A stretch of DNA of 64,000 bases from Tetrastigma voinierianum (taxonomy: Eukaryota; Streptophyta; Magnoliopsida; Vitales; Vitaceae), in contig JAEQBH010004108.1 in assembly GCA_016808115.1 (NCBI GenBank), positions 124,001-188,000 on the forward strand, given 5' to 3'. A program made the position numbers and the translations under genes. Below are positions 1-11,559 of this stretch, piece by piece; position 1 is the stretch's first letter; every line of letters starts with the position of its first letter. The notes below the pieces were generated by a model. It did no database searches and was not told the origin of the DNA. It was given only the letters and a program-made list of their open reading frames with translations.

Positions 1-2020
1 TGTTGATGATTCCTCCTTGGATCTTTTGATGTGTAGCTCTTGTACACCTCCATAAGAACCAACGCACAAAACTTGATCCTTGTGCTATTCGATGTCTTTT
101 TTTTAGGGTACGTCATACATAAAAAAGGATACCGTTGCTATGATCCGACCACCAAACACACACACATATGACTTCCTGGATGTCTACGTTTTTGGAATCG
201 ACCGCGTTACTGCTCTCATAAGATATCGCTCTTCTCTTGAGGAGATCTAAGATGAAGAGCATAATTGGTTAAGATTTGACTGGCAAGGTTTTAATGACAT
301 AGATATTGTGGTAAATAGGGAACTTGATATAGCTTCGAATGCATCTCCGGAAGATGACATAACTCTAAGAGTGACATCTACACCACACAGTTGGTGAATC
401 ACACAGCTCCTTAGTACACGAAGGCCATCTCTTGAGAATATCCCTAAGGTAAACTCTCCCATTGCACCTCCAACTAATAATGATAAGGACATTTTTGCTG
501 GTTATATCTTACCTTTTAGGAATAATTGTGGGAAGCCACCAAATAGGTACTCTATAGAAATTGAGGAATGATGGACAAAGTATCCAATTGCTAACTTTGT
601 ATCTACAAAGGGACTATCTAAGCCTCTAAAAACATTTGCGCCTGAACTTTCCTCATGCCATGTTCCCACTAGTGTCTAAGAAGCTCTAATAGACCTTAAG
701 TGGACCCCGACTATAAAAGAAGATATAGAGGCATTGTTAAAGAATAAAACATGGGATCTTGTTTCGTTACCTGAATGGAAAAAGACGATGGGGTGCAAAT
801 GGAATTGTTCTCCATCCAAAACGAGGCGAGATGGACGTCGGAGTAATTTTCAGCAAGGTTGAGTGGCAAAGTTTATATAAACATATGGCTTGGATTATCA
901 GGAAACTTTCTCACCGGTGGCCAAGTTGAATACGGTTAGAGTCTTGCTATCTCTAGCAGAAAATCTTGATTAGCCACTACACCAGCTTGATGTAAAGAAT
1001 GCCTTCCTTCACAGCAATCTTGAGGAGGAAGTGTATATGGATATTCAACCAGGCTACACGGTATTCTCAAAGACTGAGGTTGTGTGCAAATGCTTGAACC
1101 TTGTATGGACTGGAAGCAATCACGGAGCATGGTTGGGTGATTGGCACCAAGGAAATGAAAAGCAATTCAGACCATACGCTATTCTAAGTTACTAAGCAAA
1201 AAAGATATGACTTTGATAGTCTATGTAGATGACATGATTATTACAGGGAATGATCCATAAGAAATTTTGAGACAACCAAAGACAAGCTCTTGAATTTAGG
1301 GATGAAAAATTTGGAGGGACTTAAATATTTTTGAGATTTAAAAAGCAGGGTGTTTTCTCTCCCTGATGAAGGCATATATACGCTGATATCTTATCGGGTG
1401 GTATTCTTAGATTGTAAGCTGCAAACACACCAATAGTTGAGCACGGACTTGGAGATATCTAGATGAAGTCACGAACAGAGCAAATGGGGTACGGAGGGTT
1501 GGTTGGGAGCTTGTTTATCTTTCACATGCTTTCACAGATCTATTTGGCATCTTGGCGTAGCGTAGTAATTCAATTCATGCATTGTCCTAGTGAGGATCAC
1601 ATGGATGCAGTAATATGGATTCTTCGATACTTAACGTCATCTCTTGGAAAAGGATTTATGGTTTCAAAGAATAATCATCTAAAAGTTGAAGGATATACTG
1701 ATGCAAATTGGGCAAGGAATATCTTAGACAAAAAGTCCACTTCAGGTTACTTCATGTTTGATGGCGAGAATCTGGTTACATGGAGAAGCAAGAGACAAAA
1801 GGTAGTGGCATTATCAAGTGCTGAAGCCGAGTTTTGTGGGATGGCTAAGGGTATTTGTGAGCTCCACTAGCTAAGGAGACTATTGACGAAAATCGGCTTT
1901 GCTCCTAACTCCAAGATAGATCTGTTTTGTGACAATAATGTGTCTATGAATATTTCTCACAACCTTGTCCAGCATGATTGCACAAAACATGTGGAGGTAG
2001 ATCGACATTTCACCAACTTG
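1..2020 (+). pseudogene. degenerate copia pol (integrase end, RT, RNase H)
   Basis: Translation in shifting frames gives copia pol landmarks in the right order. A 'KLDPCAIRC..FLGY' integrase tail lies near 75-125. An RT opening lies near 700-800 ('ALIDLKWTPTIKEDIEAL', 'NKTWDLVSLP'), followed by 'QETFSPVAK' near 898-930 and 'LDVKNAFLHSNLEEEVY' near 985-1040. The catalytic YVDD box is at 1222-1233. The RNase H domain at about 1690-2020 is the best-preserved piece ('GYTDANWA', 'STSGY', 'ALSSAEAEF', 'CDNN', 'KHVEVDRHF'). Its open stretch 1463-1870 ends at an in-frame TAG inside the domain. Stops and frameshifts occur throughout, including in the RT, so no working polyprotein can be made. The order and YVDD spelling are typical of plant Ty1/copia; I did not assign a lineage. 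Confidence 0.88.
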
Positions 2021-2028
2021 AGGGGGAG

Positions 2029-2278
2029 TGTTGGCGTGAGTTGTCATTAGAATAAGTTAGAGAGATTATAAGGATGATTATCTTCTTTATAGAATTAGTT
2101 TTTAGATTATAGGGATGGGTATTGAATGTAAATCTCCTGTTTCAAGGGTCACCCATTATTCTAGCCATAAGATTTGTATATCCTAGAATAGTTTTCAATT
2201 ATCTTCTTTATATATGTATATTTCCATCTCTGAAAATATATGATGAATCAATATACAATTTTACCAAAATTTGTCACA
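2029..2278 (+). repeat. 3' LTR of copia element Z
   Basis: The LTR starts TGTTGGCG directly after the polypurine tract and ends near TGTCACA, giving about 250 bp with TG...CA termini. It is AT-rich with TATA-like stretches near 2210-2222. The end point is uncertain by a few bases because the following host sequence ('cata...aaatatag') resembles the ECA1 leader of units 2 and 3. It lies about 49 bp upstream of the ECA1 copy 1 start codon and replaces that copy's normal promoter. Confidence 0.7.
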
Positions 2279-2326
2279 TATTTCCCCAAAAAATATAGAA
2301 AAATTTACTATTCTTTAACATTGATA

Positions 2327-2719
2327 ATGAAAAGTTTCTGCAAGGTCCCTATCATTGCATTCTTCATCTTAGCTAGTGGGGTTTTCTTGTCATCACCAAC
2401 ACAAGCATTTTACTAGTGGTCTAGAACTGGCCTTGCATTGGAACCCTCTTCCGGCAATGGCGAAGACATTATTCCAATATAAGTACACCATTATTTGGAT
2501 GAATGCCTCAAGAAGATCGGTCAAGAATGTAGGCCAATGTTCTTTACCATAATATTCATGGGTAAGAAAAATGAGATCCTTGCTAGTTGAGGCCAAAAAC
2601 TAGGTGATGTGGGAGAGGAATGCCATGATACCACTAATTGATCTGTCTAGAGAACTGAGTTCATCGCACTTTAACTATATGAAACAGTATCGTCATTTGA
2701 ATATATGTGTGTATATTAG
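2327..2719 (+). pseudogene. ECA1-like (prolamin-like/DUF1278) gene, copy 1, dead
   Basis: Same family as the copies at 53252 and 55529: a small secreted protein with an N-terminal signal peptide and a six-cysteine prolamin-like domain. Known relatives (EC1/ECA1 family) act in egg-cell or gametophyte secretion; that role is family knowledge, not shown here. The first 29 codons are intact and read as a signal peptide ending 'SPTQA'. Then TAG occurs at 2414-2416, an in-frame TAA follows the 'DIIP' stretch at the same place as in copy 2, and the CysCys pair is destroyed because the first Cys codon is TGA and the second GGC. Further TGA, TAG and TAA codons follow. The Cys codons of 'DEC', 'QEC', 'EEC' and the last one survive. 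A copia LTR sits in place of the promoter. This is the most decayed of the three copies. Confidence 0.88.
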
Positions 2720-3060
2720 ATTTTGATATTTTTATTTAGATGTTATGCAATAAAAAAGATAAGAATAAGTTTAAGATGTTGAAAGCGTTTCCATGTCAGT
2801 GGAAAGTTAATTATAATTCTTAATAAGATGATTTTTATTTTTATTTTGTCTTCTTCGGTATTTCAAATGTTGCATCCCCATACTTGCACGATGTAGAGTC
2901 AAACTGAATAAACAAAGTCCACTATGGACTTTCAAATACACAAACATGAATTAAATGTTTAGATTGTAGAGAAAGGCAAGGAGGTTTGAACTTTATACCA
3001 TGCTTGTGTTGAACTAACTGCCCTAAATGCCTGCTTGTTGGATTTAGTTTAAGGGTTACA
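2720..3060 (+). repeat. 3' flank of ECA1 unit 1
   Basis: The downstream sequence parallels that of ECA1 copies 2 and 3: 'ttttgatattt', 'gttatgcaataaaaa' (polyadenylation-like), 'aagatgttgaaag', 'gatgatttttattttta', 'gttgcatccc' and 'aggttgaact' in the same order. The similarity fades near 3050-3060, where the sequence becomes unrelated to the other units. That is probably where copia A's flank begins. No other gene is visible here. Confidence 0.7.
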
Positions 3061-3296
3061 ACATTTATCTTTGTTTCCAATACTGACATGGCTACAAATG
3101 TCCTAGTGTTACAGGAGAGATGTGGCTGAGTGGATGTTCACCACTTTGATTTTTGTTATTTTAGATTCCTAAAACTGCGACATGTTATTAATGAGTCCAA
3201 AAGTTTGAAACATGTTGATTAGTGATTAATGTTAACTATCTCTATCTCGCTTTCAGTAAGAGAATGTCATTTATCATATCATGTGGAATTCCAACA

Positions 3297-3310
3297 TTTG
3301 GTAGCCCAGC
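3297..3310 (+). other. degenerate primer-binding site of copia A
   Basis: The sequence TTTGGTAGCCCAGC follows a possible LTR end (CCAACA at 3291-3296) and resembles the initiator-Met tRNA primer site TTGGTATCAGAGC. It sits about 80-100 bp before the gag-like reading frame, as expected for a copia element. The match is imperfect and the 5' LTR was not confirmed by comparison with a second copy. Confidence 0.4.
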
Positions 3311-3389
3311 TATATATTAAAAGTGATGCCCCAGTAGCAAGATCCTGTATTCTATAGAGTAATGGTTTCTATGCAACAATGATTCGCTG

Positions 3390-4340
3390 CTCGATGGTCA
3401 CTATGACCATTGGAGCATGTTAATGGAAAAAATTTTAAGGTCCAAAGTGTTTTGGGATATTGTAGAGAATGGAGTGACTGAACCAACTGAAGGAGAAAAA
3501 CTCACTAAAGCAAAATCCAAGGCTTTGGCAGATCGAAAGCTTAAGGATTTTAAAGCAAAGAACTATTTGTTCCAAGCAATTGATCGTTCGATTTTGGAGG
3601 CTATTCTTCAAAAGGACACCTCCAAACATATTTAGGGATGAAAGAGAAGTATTCAGGCACAATTAGGGTAAAGCGAGCACAACTTCATGCCCTTAGAAGA
3701 GACATTGAGATTTTTCAAATGAAATCAGGTGAGTCTGTTACAGATTTCTTTGGGAGGACAATGGGAATTGAAAACAAGATGCAATTCCATGGTGAAGCCA
3801 TGGAAGATGTTAAAATTGTTGAGATCAAAGACTTCAGTAGGACTATGTTGTCTGTTCCATTGAAGAGTCTAAAGACGTTGACCATATGTCCATCGATGAG
3901 CTTTAGAATTCTTTGTTTGTTCATGAACAAAAACTCAATAGCACAAGTGATATGGAACAACAGACAACATTAAAAACCTCAACTGAATTCTCAAGCATGA
4001 GAGGTAAAGGTCGTGGAAGAGGTGGAAGAGGTCATGGACGAGGTGTAAGATGCTCGACATAGGATGGCAAGATGGCAGAGCTGGTAAATAACCACTCAAT
4101 ATCCAAAGAGAAGATGATTCTTAAGGAGAAGGACGAAAGCATCATGACAAGTCCCAGATTGAATGTTATAGATGTGGAAACTATGGTTACTACAAGAATG
4201 AATGTTATACAAATCTACCAAATGAGAGAGCAGAAAAATCCATTTTTGTTGAGAAAAAGGAAGAAGAGACACTTTTAATGGCCTTTCATGCACTGGAGGA
4301 GCCTGATCAAGAAACTTGGTATATTGAGACTGGTTGTAGC
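3390..4340 (+). pseudogene. copia A gag and start of protease, broken
   Basis: Reading the plus strand gives a UBN2-type copia gag: 'YDHWSMLMEKILRSK' near 3400 and 'VFWDIVENG' after it. This frame stops at 3633-3635. A second frame from 3638 holds 'LHALRRDIEIFQMKSGESV', and a Gly/Arg-rich basic stretch lies near 4000-4050. A CCHC zinc knuckle follows near 4155-4205 in another frame ('CYRCGNYGYYKNECY'). The protease opening 'WYIETGCS' at about 4317-4340 is cut by insertion of copia B. At least three frameshifts or stops are visible. Gag would form the particle shell and bind RNA through the knuckle. Confidence 0.82.
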
Positions 4341-4734
4341 TATTAGAATTAAGCCCATATAAGCAAACTAGAGTTTTAATTAAGTTGGACCATTGAATTT
4401 ATATGGGCTAATTATAGGCCCAAGTATGTAAAGGATTCAATGGTCCACTAAACCCTATTATAAATATAACATTATATTTAGGTTTAGGGTGACAAACTAA
4501 TTTAAGAGGGAAGAGAATTCTCCTGTCCAAGATCTGAAACAAGAAAAGGGCATTGATTGTTCTTGTGATTTTTCAACACTCGTGGTCAAGATTCTGCAAC
4601 CTATGCATACTACAAAGATCACTGATCTATTCATTCCACTAGTATGTATTTTACTACATCAAAAGAAATATATATATTTATTTCTATTGTTCGTTTTCCA
4701 CATAAAGTGAAATGTATTTGAGGAGGACTCAACA
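4341..4734 (+). repeat. 5' LTR of copia B
   Basis: It begins TATTAGAATT (from TGTTAGAAT by comparison with copia norms) and ends GGACTCAACA, about 394 bp. It aligns with 19782-20201. The motif 'ctattataaatata' near 4457-4470 is a plausible TATA region. A primer-binding-like site (TCTCGGTATCGTGAGC, 4735-4750) follows directly and resembles the initiator-Met tRNA site. Confidence 0.83.
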
Positions 4735-6436
4735 TCTCGGTATCGTGAGCAAAAAGTTTCTAGATTCCATATATGAGATCTTGAGATTTCCTAAGTTAAT
4801 AAAAAAATTATCTTATTGATTTAATTGATATATGCATGTAAATAGCATCTCGGCTGAAATTAGAATCGCCGTATATTGAGCAAACAAATGTGATCGGTTT
4901 TAGTAAATTAAATGTGTGATTTGTTTGGTGCACAACCCGCTGATATGCTTAAAGTAATTCTTGATACACAAATCTGTTTTGTGTAGTAGAAGAATTTTAA
5001 TTAAAGTGCATGTTTCTTTCCATTCGGTTTGTTTCAATAGAGTTTTCGGAATTATTTATTTAACTAATTTTGGATTATTTGTGTACATTGAGAAAAATCC
5101 TACGTAAATTAGTTTTAATTTAATTTATTATGAGGAATTAAATTATTTTTTAACAATATTTATCCAGATATATGTGAAATAGATAAATAATTTAATTATC
5201 TAGTGTTCAATGGATATTTAAATAAGAATTATCCTTTAGTGGATAATTGTTCAATAGATATAATTCTAATTATCTTAGAAATTAAATTAATTTTTAACAA
5301 GATTTATCAAGTTAAATGTGAAATAGAAAATTTATTTAATTTATTATTGTAAATTAAATTATATTTTAACAAGATTTATCGTATAAATGTTAAATAGATA
5401 TATAATTTAATTTATTATTGGGAATTCAACTATGTTTTTAACAAGAATTAATGTTGTTATTATAATTTAATGTATTCTTAGGAATTAAATTATTTTTTGA
5501 CATGAATTATCCTAAATGGGTAATTGTTAAATAGATAAATAATTTAATATATTATTAATAATTAAATTATATTTTAATAAGAATTATCTTCTAATGGATA
5601 ATTGTTAAATGATTTTAATTTAATTTATTATTAAAAATAAATTATATTTTTTAACAAGAATATCCTTAATGGATAATTGCTACTTAGATATATAATTTCA
5701 CTATTATTAGAATTAAATTATACAAACAAGAATTATCCTATAATAGAAATTGTTAATAGATAACAATTTAATTTATTATTAAAAATTAAATTCTTATTTA
5801 TATAAAACTTATTATCTAAATGAAAAATGCTAAATAGATATATAATTTAATTTATATTACTATGAGTTTAAATTACATTTTAACAAGATTTATCTTTTAA
5901 TAGATAAATGTTAAATTGTTAAATAATTTAATTTTGTTATTAGAAATTAAATTATATTTAACAAGAACTATCCTCTATGATGTAATGCTAAAATAGATAT
6001 ATAATTAATTTATATTATTAGAGTTAACTATATTTTAATAAGAATTATCATTTCATGGAAAATTATTAAATAGATATATAATTTAATTTATTGATAAAAT
6101 GGTAGATTTAATTTTTAAGACGGTTGTTGTTTAAGATATTTTAAATTATTAAATTAAAGCAATAACCTACATGTTTAAGAAATTATGCAGGTATATTTAG
6201 TAGAGTTTAATCTTAATTAGTTTATCTATAGAATCAAAATTAGAGAAATTAGAGATCAAATTTGTTGAATTTTAAAATAAGCATCATATATAAACTTCCA
6301 AAACATTTAAGTTTTTTAAAATACCATGGAAGAGTATTGAAAGTCACCTTCCAACGAAAGGGTCTTGGGATTCATGCTTGATCAAATTAATACCATAAAT
6401 GTATGATCCGTTAGAGACTCTCTTATGGTTAGTTAA
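4735..6436 (+). repeat. AT-rich hairpin tandem array in copia B leader
   Basis: After the primer-binding-like site come about 350 bp of AT-rich leader, then from about 5090 to 6100 a diverged tandem array. A core like 'taacaagaattatcc' recurs near 5151, 5220, 5297, 5366, 5437, 5495, 5573, 5654, 5724, 5800, 5880, 5960 and 6036, spaced about 58-81 bp (mostly 70-80). Better units contain an inverted repeat AATTATCC-spacer-GGATAATT that could fold as a hairpin, followed by 'tagatatataatttaattta'. No protein homology is seen. From about 6110 to 6436 the sequence is AT-rich single copy. Gag and protease, expected here, are not recognisable. Confidence 0.75.
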
Positions 6437-8603
6437 TGTGACACCCCAAAACCCGGGGGTCTCGTTGACAACCCGTCAACGTATGGAATACCTATAGGTA
6501 ACGCATATTTCGATACCACCATATCGATCCCATTCATCGGGATCCATTCATGCATATATATTTTAGAAAAATATACAAATTTATCAAAACAGTTCATAAG
6601 AATTCGAGTTACAACTCTCTTATATACAAAATATTACATGTAAAATCTAGTTTTTTACAAAAAGATTTCTCATAGCCATAGTTCGGCTTTCTTCACACCT
6701 ACGGTCCTAGATGGGGGTCAACTTCCTGTACATAACCTACACCTGAAAGGGGTCCCACGACGGGGTGAGCAATGCCTAGTAAGGATAACTCTATAAATTT
6801 CACTCCTTTAAAAGTGCACATGCAGTATCATGTTCACACAATAATACACCTCCAACATTCAATGAAGAATATGTCAATCTTACATGGAATCCACCACATG
6901 CCATGAAATGAGATGAGACTCATCATGCCCCATGTCGAGTCCTCAACGCCTCCCTCACACATGCTTAGGCAGTCTTGAAAACCGTCGATACGGATGACAT
7001 CCAATGATCATTTTCAAATCCAATTTCATTTCTTTATAAACCAAAAGCTTTTGGATGATACATCACAATTATCATTTTATATTCAAAATTCATGCGCCTT
7101 TTTGTGGGTAGTGGATTTTTGGTGTCTCACCGCGGGCTCCACAAACCCAGATACTTTTATGACCTTTCATCGTTAGGGACTATGTCTGACCATAATTGGC
7201 GGGTTTTTTCACCTGAGGGGGGATCTATCCCTTCTTTGCTGATACCCGACACATAATTTTCGTTTTATGCAACCGTGCAACTCTATAGGACATTGTTCCG
7301 TTTACCGAGCCCACCCAATCAAACACCAAATGCAGTGTCGATTTACCAACCATGCACTCACACCCATGAAAGGCGATGTTTCCCGTGCATATGCACTGTA
7401 AAATGCCAACGCATGTTATCACGTATTTACATGTATAATGAACACTACATGGAACAATTTATAACCCGTACTTTATGCCTAGTACCATGGATAATTATAT
7501 CGAAAGCATATAATTTACATCCATTCATGCTAATATATATAACATCAATATATCAATATATTTACAACACATTCAGCATGTTATAAAATTTCCAGCAATA
7601 ACACACAAAAATAGTCTAAACAAACTACCCATTCTCAGCCATAAATTCGACTATAGTTGGCCTTGGAAATAATCTGGACTCAGTCCAGAAATTTCATCTT
7701 TTGTTTTATTTATTTATTTATTATTATTTTCTGCACAAATTCTAGGCGTCATTAACATTTATAGAATTATTGGCTTGAGTCCTCAAATTGGGCACATAAG
7801 CGTCCCCGAGAAAAAATAGTCTCAATGTCCGAAAACTCATCCCATGGTTGGGGTTGAACCACATGGCTGTTTACGATCCTTAGATTAAGAGGAATCAGTG
7901 TAGGAGAAAACCCTACCTCTTTTCTTTTTGGCACCTACTCGTAGCTCTCGTCGAGTAGACCAACTTTAGTTCTCGGACTAACAACTCCCGACAATCGGAA
8001 CACTAGGAATCGGAGCTCTTTTTTCTTTTTTCTTTTTTCTCCTCCATGCATGGATCTTCCTCCTCCCTTTTGTTTTTCCTCATTTTCTTTCCTTTCTTTA
8101 TTTTCTTTTCTTTTTTCTCCTTTCCTTTCCTTTTTCTCCTTTCTTTTCTTTTCTTTTCCTTTTTCTTCTTTTCTCCTTCTTTTCCTTTTCTTTTCCCTCC
8201 ACCGAATTCTTTTTTTTTTTGGTTTGTTCCAACAAGAGGAAACTTTCTCTCACTTTCCTATTTTCCATGTGTCCTTCATATGCTTCATTTGCCATCTGCC
8301 ATGTGTCACATGGACACATGCACTAAGTGAAAAAGGCCACACCACATGGCTCTCATGCCATGCGCCCTCCTCTAAGCTTGCTACATGTCATCCGACACAT
8401 GTGCCTTCAAATACGTGAAATTCTTACTATCTCATAATCCAACGAAATTTGATTGGATAGTTAGATTTCACGAAACAATTCCAACGGTGAAGTCCGTTTC
8501 GTCATTCGAGATCTAGAAAATCTTAGGGTTTCAACCTGTACTATAGCAAAAAATTACCGTTTTGCCAATTTTCAGAAAATTTGTATTTTTCTCGGGTTTT
8601 ACA
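6437..8603 (-). repeat. 3' LTR of gypsy C
   Basis: Reads TGTGACACCCC...GGGTTTTACA on the plus strand and matches 13414-15576 closely over its length. Shared landmarks are the GTTGACAACCCGTCAA-type start, 'gagcaatgcctagtaagg', a polypyrimidine tract (about 8015-8220), a cluster of CATGTG/CACATG words (about 8260-8400) and 'gatctagaaaa' near the end. Open frames inside it, such as 8046-8418, come from the pyrimidine tract and are not genes. Confidence 0.92.
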
Positions 8604-8630
8604 TTCCCCACCCCCTTTAAAAAAAATTCG
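8604..8630 (-). other. polypurine tract of gypsy C
   Basis: The plus strand shows 'ttccccaccccctttaaaaa' directly after the left LTR. On the minus strand this is a purine run (AAAGGGGGTGGGGA) ending at the LTR, the expected primer for plus-strand synthesis. Confidence 0.8.
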
Positions 8631-9960
8631 TCCCCGAAATTACACACATACCCCTACAATCTCATGCATATTCAACAGTCATTTAAGTACCAAATGACTA
8701 AACAACGTATCTTCATCCTTAAATAAGAAAGGAGAAGTGGAACACATCATGTCATCCCGTTCCCATGTTGCCTCTTCCACTCCTCGATGCTGCCACAACA
8801 CCTTTACCAGCCTCAATGTTTTGCCTCGTAAAACCTGATCCCAACTATTTATGATACGCACTGGTCCCTCCTCGAACGTTCCATCCGCATCAATAACAAG
8901 CTCACCCTAATCCACTACATGAGTCGGATCTGAAGTGTACTTCCGGAGTATGGAGACATGGAATACCTCATGGACACCCGACAAGCTCGACGGTAAAGCC
9001 AATCGATATCACGGCCGTACCCGCATCTTACCGTGTCTCGAGAGCGAATGCTACCCTCGGCAGTAGTTTCCCCGTTTATCAAACTTTAGGCATCACCTTC
9101 AAGAAGACATGATCCCCTACCTCAAACTCTAAAGGTCATCACCATCTGTTGACGTAACACTTCTAACGGCTCTTAGCCGTGAGAAGACGTTTTCGTATCA
9201 AATCCACATTCTCATATGTGTCTCTAATCAAATCCAGGCACGTGGTAGATCTCTCTCCCATCTTCGTCCAACAAATCGGAGTTCGACATGGCCTCCCATA
9301 TAAAGCCTCATAGGGTGCCATTTGTATGCTCGCCTGATAACTATTGTTATGGCGAACTCTACCAAAGGAAAATGCTCTTCTTAGCCACCCTTGAGATCTA
9401 GGACCCATGTCTGCAGCATGTCCTCCAAAACCTATATGGTCCTCTTCAAATGGCCGCCTGTCTATGGATGAAAAGCAGTGCTCATCATCAATTGTGTCCC
9501 CATGGCTCTTTGGAAACTCTTCCAAAAGTGAGTCATAAACTTGGGATCCCAGTCTGATACGATAGAGACTAGCACTCCATGTAACCGGACGATCTCTCGT
9601 ATGTATAACCTACAAAATTCCTCAAGTGTGAAGGTCATCCACAACAGAAAAATGTGCCAACATGGTGAGCCAGTCCACTATCACCCACAATGCATCATGC
9701 TTCCACGATGTCTTTGGCAAGTGAGTCGCAAACTCCATCGTGATATGTTCCAACTTCCACTCGGCTACTTCCAGAGGCTGGAGTAACCTTGCTGGCCTCT
9801 GATGCTCAGCCTTTACCTACTGACACGTGAGACCTCGTCAAACAAACTCCGCCACATGTTTCTTCATTCCACTCCAGTAATATCGGTGACGAAGATTTGG
9901 ATACATCTTCCTACCACCTGGATGCACTCCAAAACAAGAGCAATGGAACTCCCTAAGAAT
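8631..9960 (-). pseudogene. gypsy C integrase, broken
   Basis: On the minus strand a zinc-binding segment lies near 9830-9890. The catalytic core includes 'DALWVIVDWLT' (first Asp) near 9680-9710 and 'LYIREIVRLHGVLVSIVSDWDPKF' (second Asp) near 9540-9610. 'HNNSYQASIQMAPYEALYGRP' follows at about 9285-9350, then 'KSRQK..AD'-type sequence near 9150. The C-terminal chromodomain-like tail is at 8679-8870 ('VLRGKTLRLVKVLWQHRGVEEATW'). The catalytic Glu region lies in a frameshifted part near 9350-9400. Several stops and frameshifts separate these blocks, so it is inactive. Integrase would join element cDNA to host DNA. Confidence 0.87.
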
Positions 9961-10159
9961 CTCATCTCTCACAAGCCGTCCCCTATAACGAAGACTATCA
10001 TCAGTCCTGGATATTTCTGCACCATCTTATACAGTATGCGGTCCTTGATGGGCTGATATCTCTAGATCCTATCCTGGGACCTCAATCACTCTGCTTAGTA
10101 GGAAAGGCGTAGCCACTAAGCTCCCCAAAACACCCTGAGCCTAATCACTGTACTGTAGT

Positions 10160-11480
10160 CTAAACTATCCTACAACTTCGAGCATCTGCCATTCACGGGA
10201 AGCTATAATACCTAGTACTCCCCGTGACTTCCGACTGAGAGCATCAACCACCACATTTGCCTTACCAGGATGGTAATGCAAAGTGAAGTCATAATCCTCC
10301 AGATGCTCCATCCATCTGCGCTGCCTCATGTTGAGGTCCCGTTGTGTAAAGATATACTTCAAACTTTTGTGGTATGAGAATACTTCGAATTGTTCACCAT
10401 ATAGATAGTGGCACCAGATTTTCTAGGCAAAAACTATAGCTGCCAACTCCATGTCTTGTGTGGGGTAATTCCACTCGTAGTTCTTTAGCTGCCTAGAACC
10501 ATAAGCTACCACCCTCCCGGATTACATCAAAACACATCCCAGTCCGTCCTTAGAAGCATCGTTGTACCATACCATGTACATCGCCACAGATTACCGGGAC
10601 TATCGGGATAGAATTGGGAAGTGAGCATCCTTTTTAATTCCTGGAATGCCTTCTCATACTAGTCATTCCACTTAAACTTGACCTCTTTTCGAGTCAATCT
10701 CGTCATAGGTGCAACAAGTCGGGAGAAATCCTTAATAAATCTTCGATAGTACCCTGCCAAGCCCAAGAAAATGCGTATCTCAAAGACTGAATTCGACCTC
10801 TCCTAAATCATAACTGCCTCTACCTTCTTAAAGTCCACTAATACACCCAAAGCTAACACTACATGTCCAAATAATTTCACCTCAGTAAGCCAAAACTCTC
10901 ACTTCCTAAACTTAGTGTATAACTGATGTTATCCAAGGACCTGGAGAATAGTCCTAAAATGATCCTCATGCTCATCCTCTGTCTTGGAGTAGATCAAGAT
11001 GTCGTCAACGAAGACTACCACATATTGATCTAAATAGGACTAGAAAACCTTATGCATGAGAACCATGAATGCTGCTGGCATATTCATGAATCTAAAAGGC
11101 ATCACTGTAACCTCTAAATGCCAGTACCGTGTCCTGAATGTTGTCTTAGAGATATCAGCCTCCCTAACTCTCAACTGATGATAACCGGTACGAAGATTTA
11201 TCTTGGAGTAGACCTATGCCCCTTTTAATTGATCAAATAAATCATCAATCCTCGGCAAAGGATACCGATTCTTGATCATAACCCTATTCGACTGTTGATA
11301 GTATACGCATAGTCGAAGGGTCTTATGAAGTGCTTGGTCTAATGAAACCCTTGTCCAACAATTCTTGTACTAGGGTGTAACTCGATGATAAGGTCTACAT
11401 CCCTCTGTGGGGGTAATCCCAGTAGCTCATCTGAAAAGACATCCCTAAATTCGCAAACTACCCGAGGTAGACTCAAACCT
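10160..11480 (-). pseudogene. gypsy C reverse transcriptase and RNase H, broken
   Basis: Minus-strand RT is recognisable from about 11450 down to 10600. The catalytic motif 'VVVFVDDILIYSK' is near 10981-11030, with the VDD codons at 11001-11009, preceded by Phe- and Gly-rich RT blocks near 11080-11200 ('FRTRYWHLE', 'MPFRFMNMPAAFM'). RNase H is at about 10160-10460: 'YGEQFEVFSYHKSLKYIFTQRDLNMRQRRWMEHLEDYDFTL' region, then 'YHPGKANVVVDALSRKSRG'. The first RNase H acidic residue region is changed to 'FSYHKS' where 'VLTDHKS' is usual. Stops occur throughout, for example in 10363-10560. Confidence 0.87.
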
Positions 11481-11559
11481 TATCTCACCTCGTCCTCTAG
11501 GGTAAGGCTTGATAGCCAACCCATCAACTATCCATGGCACCTATAGTCGTACACGATCT

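Larger units (their letters stand above)
1..2278 (+). mobile_element. Ty1/copia element Z, 3' part
   Basis: This is the right-hand part of a copia LTR retrotransposon, with its 5' LTR and gag lying left of the window. In order it holds the end of the integrase, reverse transcriptase, RNase H, a polypurine tract (about 2021-2028, AGGGGGAG) and a 3' LTR (2029-2278). All coding parts are frameshifted and contain stops, so the element is dead. Its right end abuts sequence homologous to the 5' UTR of the ECA1-like gene family, so it inserted just upstream of ECA1 copy 1. The target duplication cannot be tested because the left end is outside the window. Confidence 0.85.

Noticed and set aside
3183..3296. 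Possible very short LTR of copia A (TGTTATTAATG...CCAACA)
   Set aside because: The sequence after the polypurine-like run near 23290 shares only the first dozen or so bases, so a 113-bp LTR pair cannot be supported.
8046..8418. Open frames rich in Phe, Ser and Leu (94 and 122 residues)
   Set aside because: They come from the polypyrimidine tract of a gypsy LTR. The same tract in the other LTR (14931-15257) gives similar low-complexity frames. There is no domain and no codon bias.
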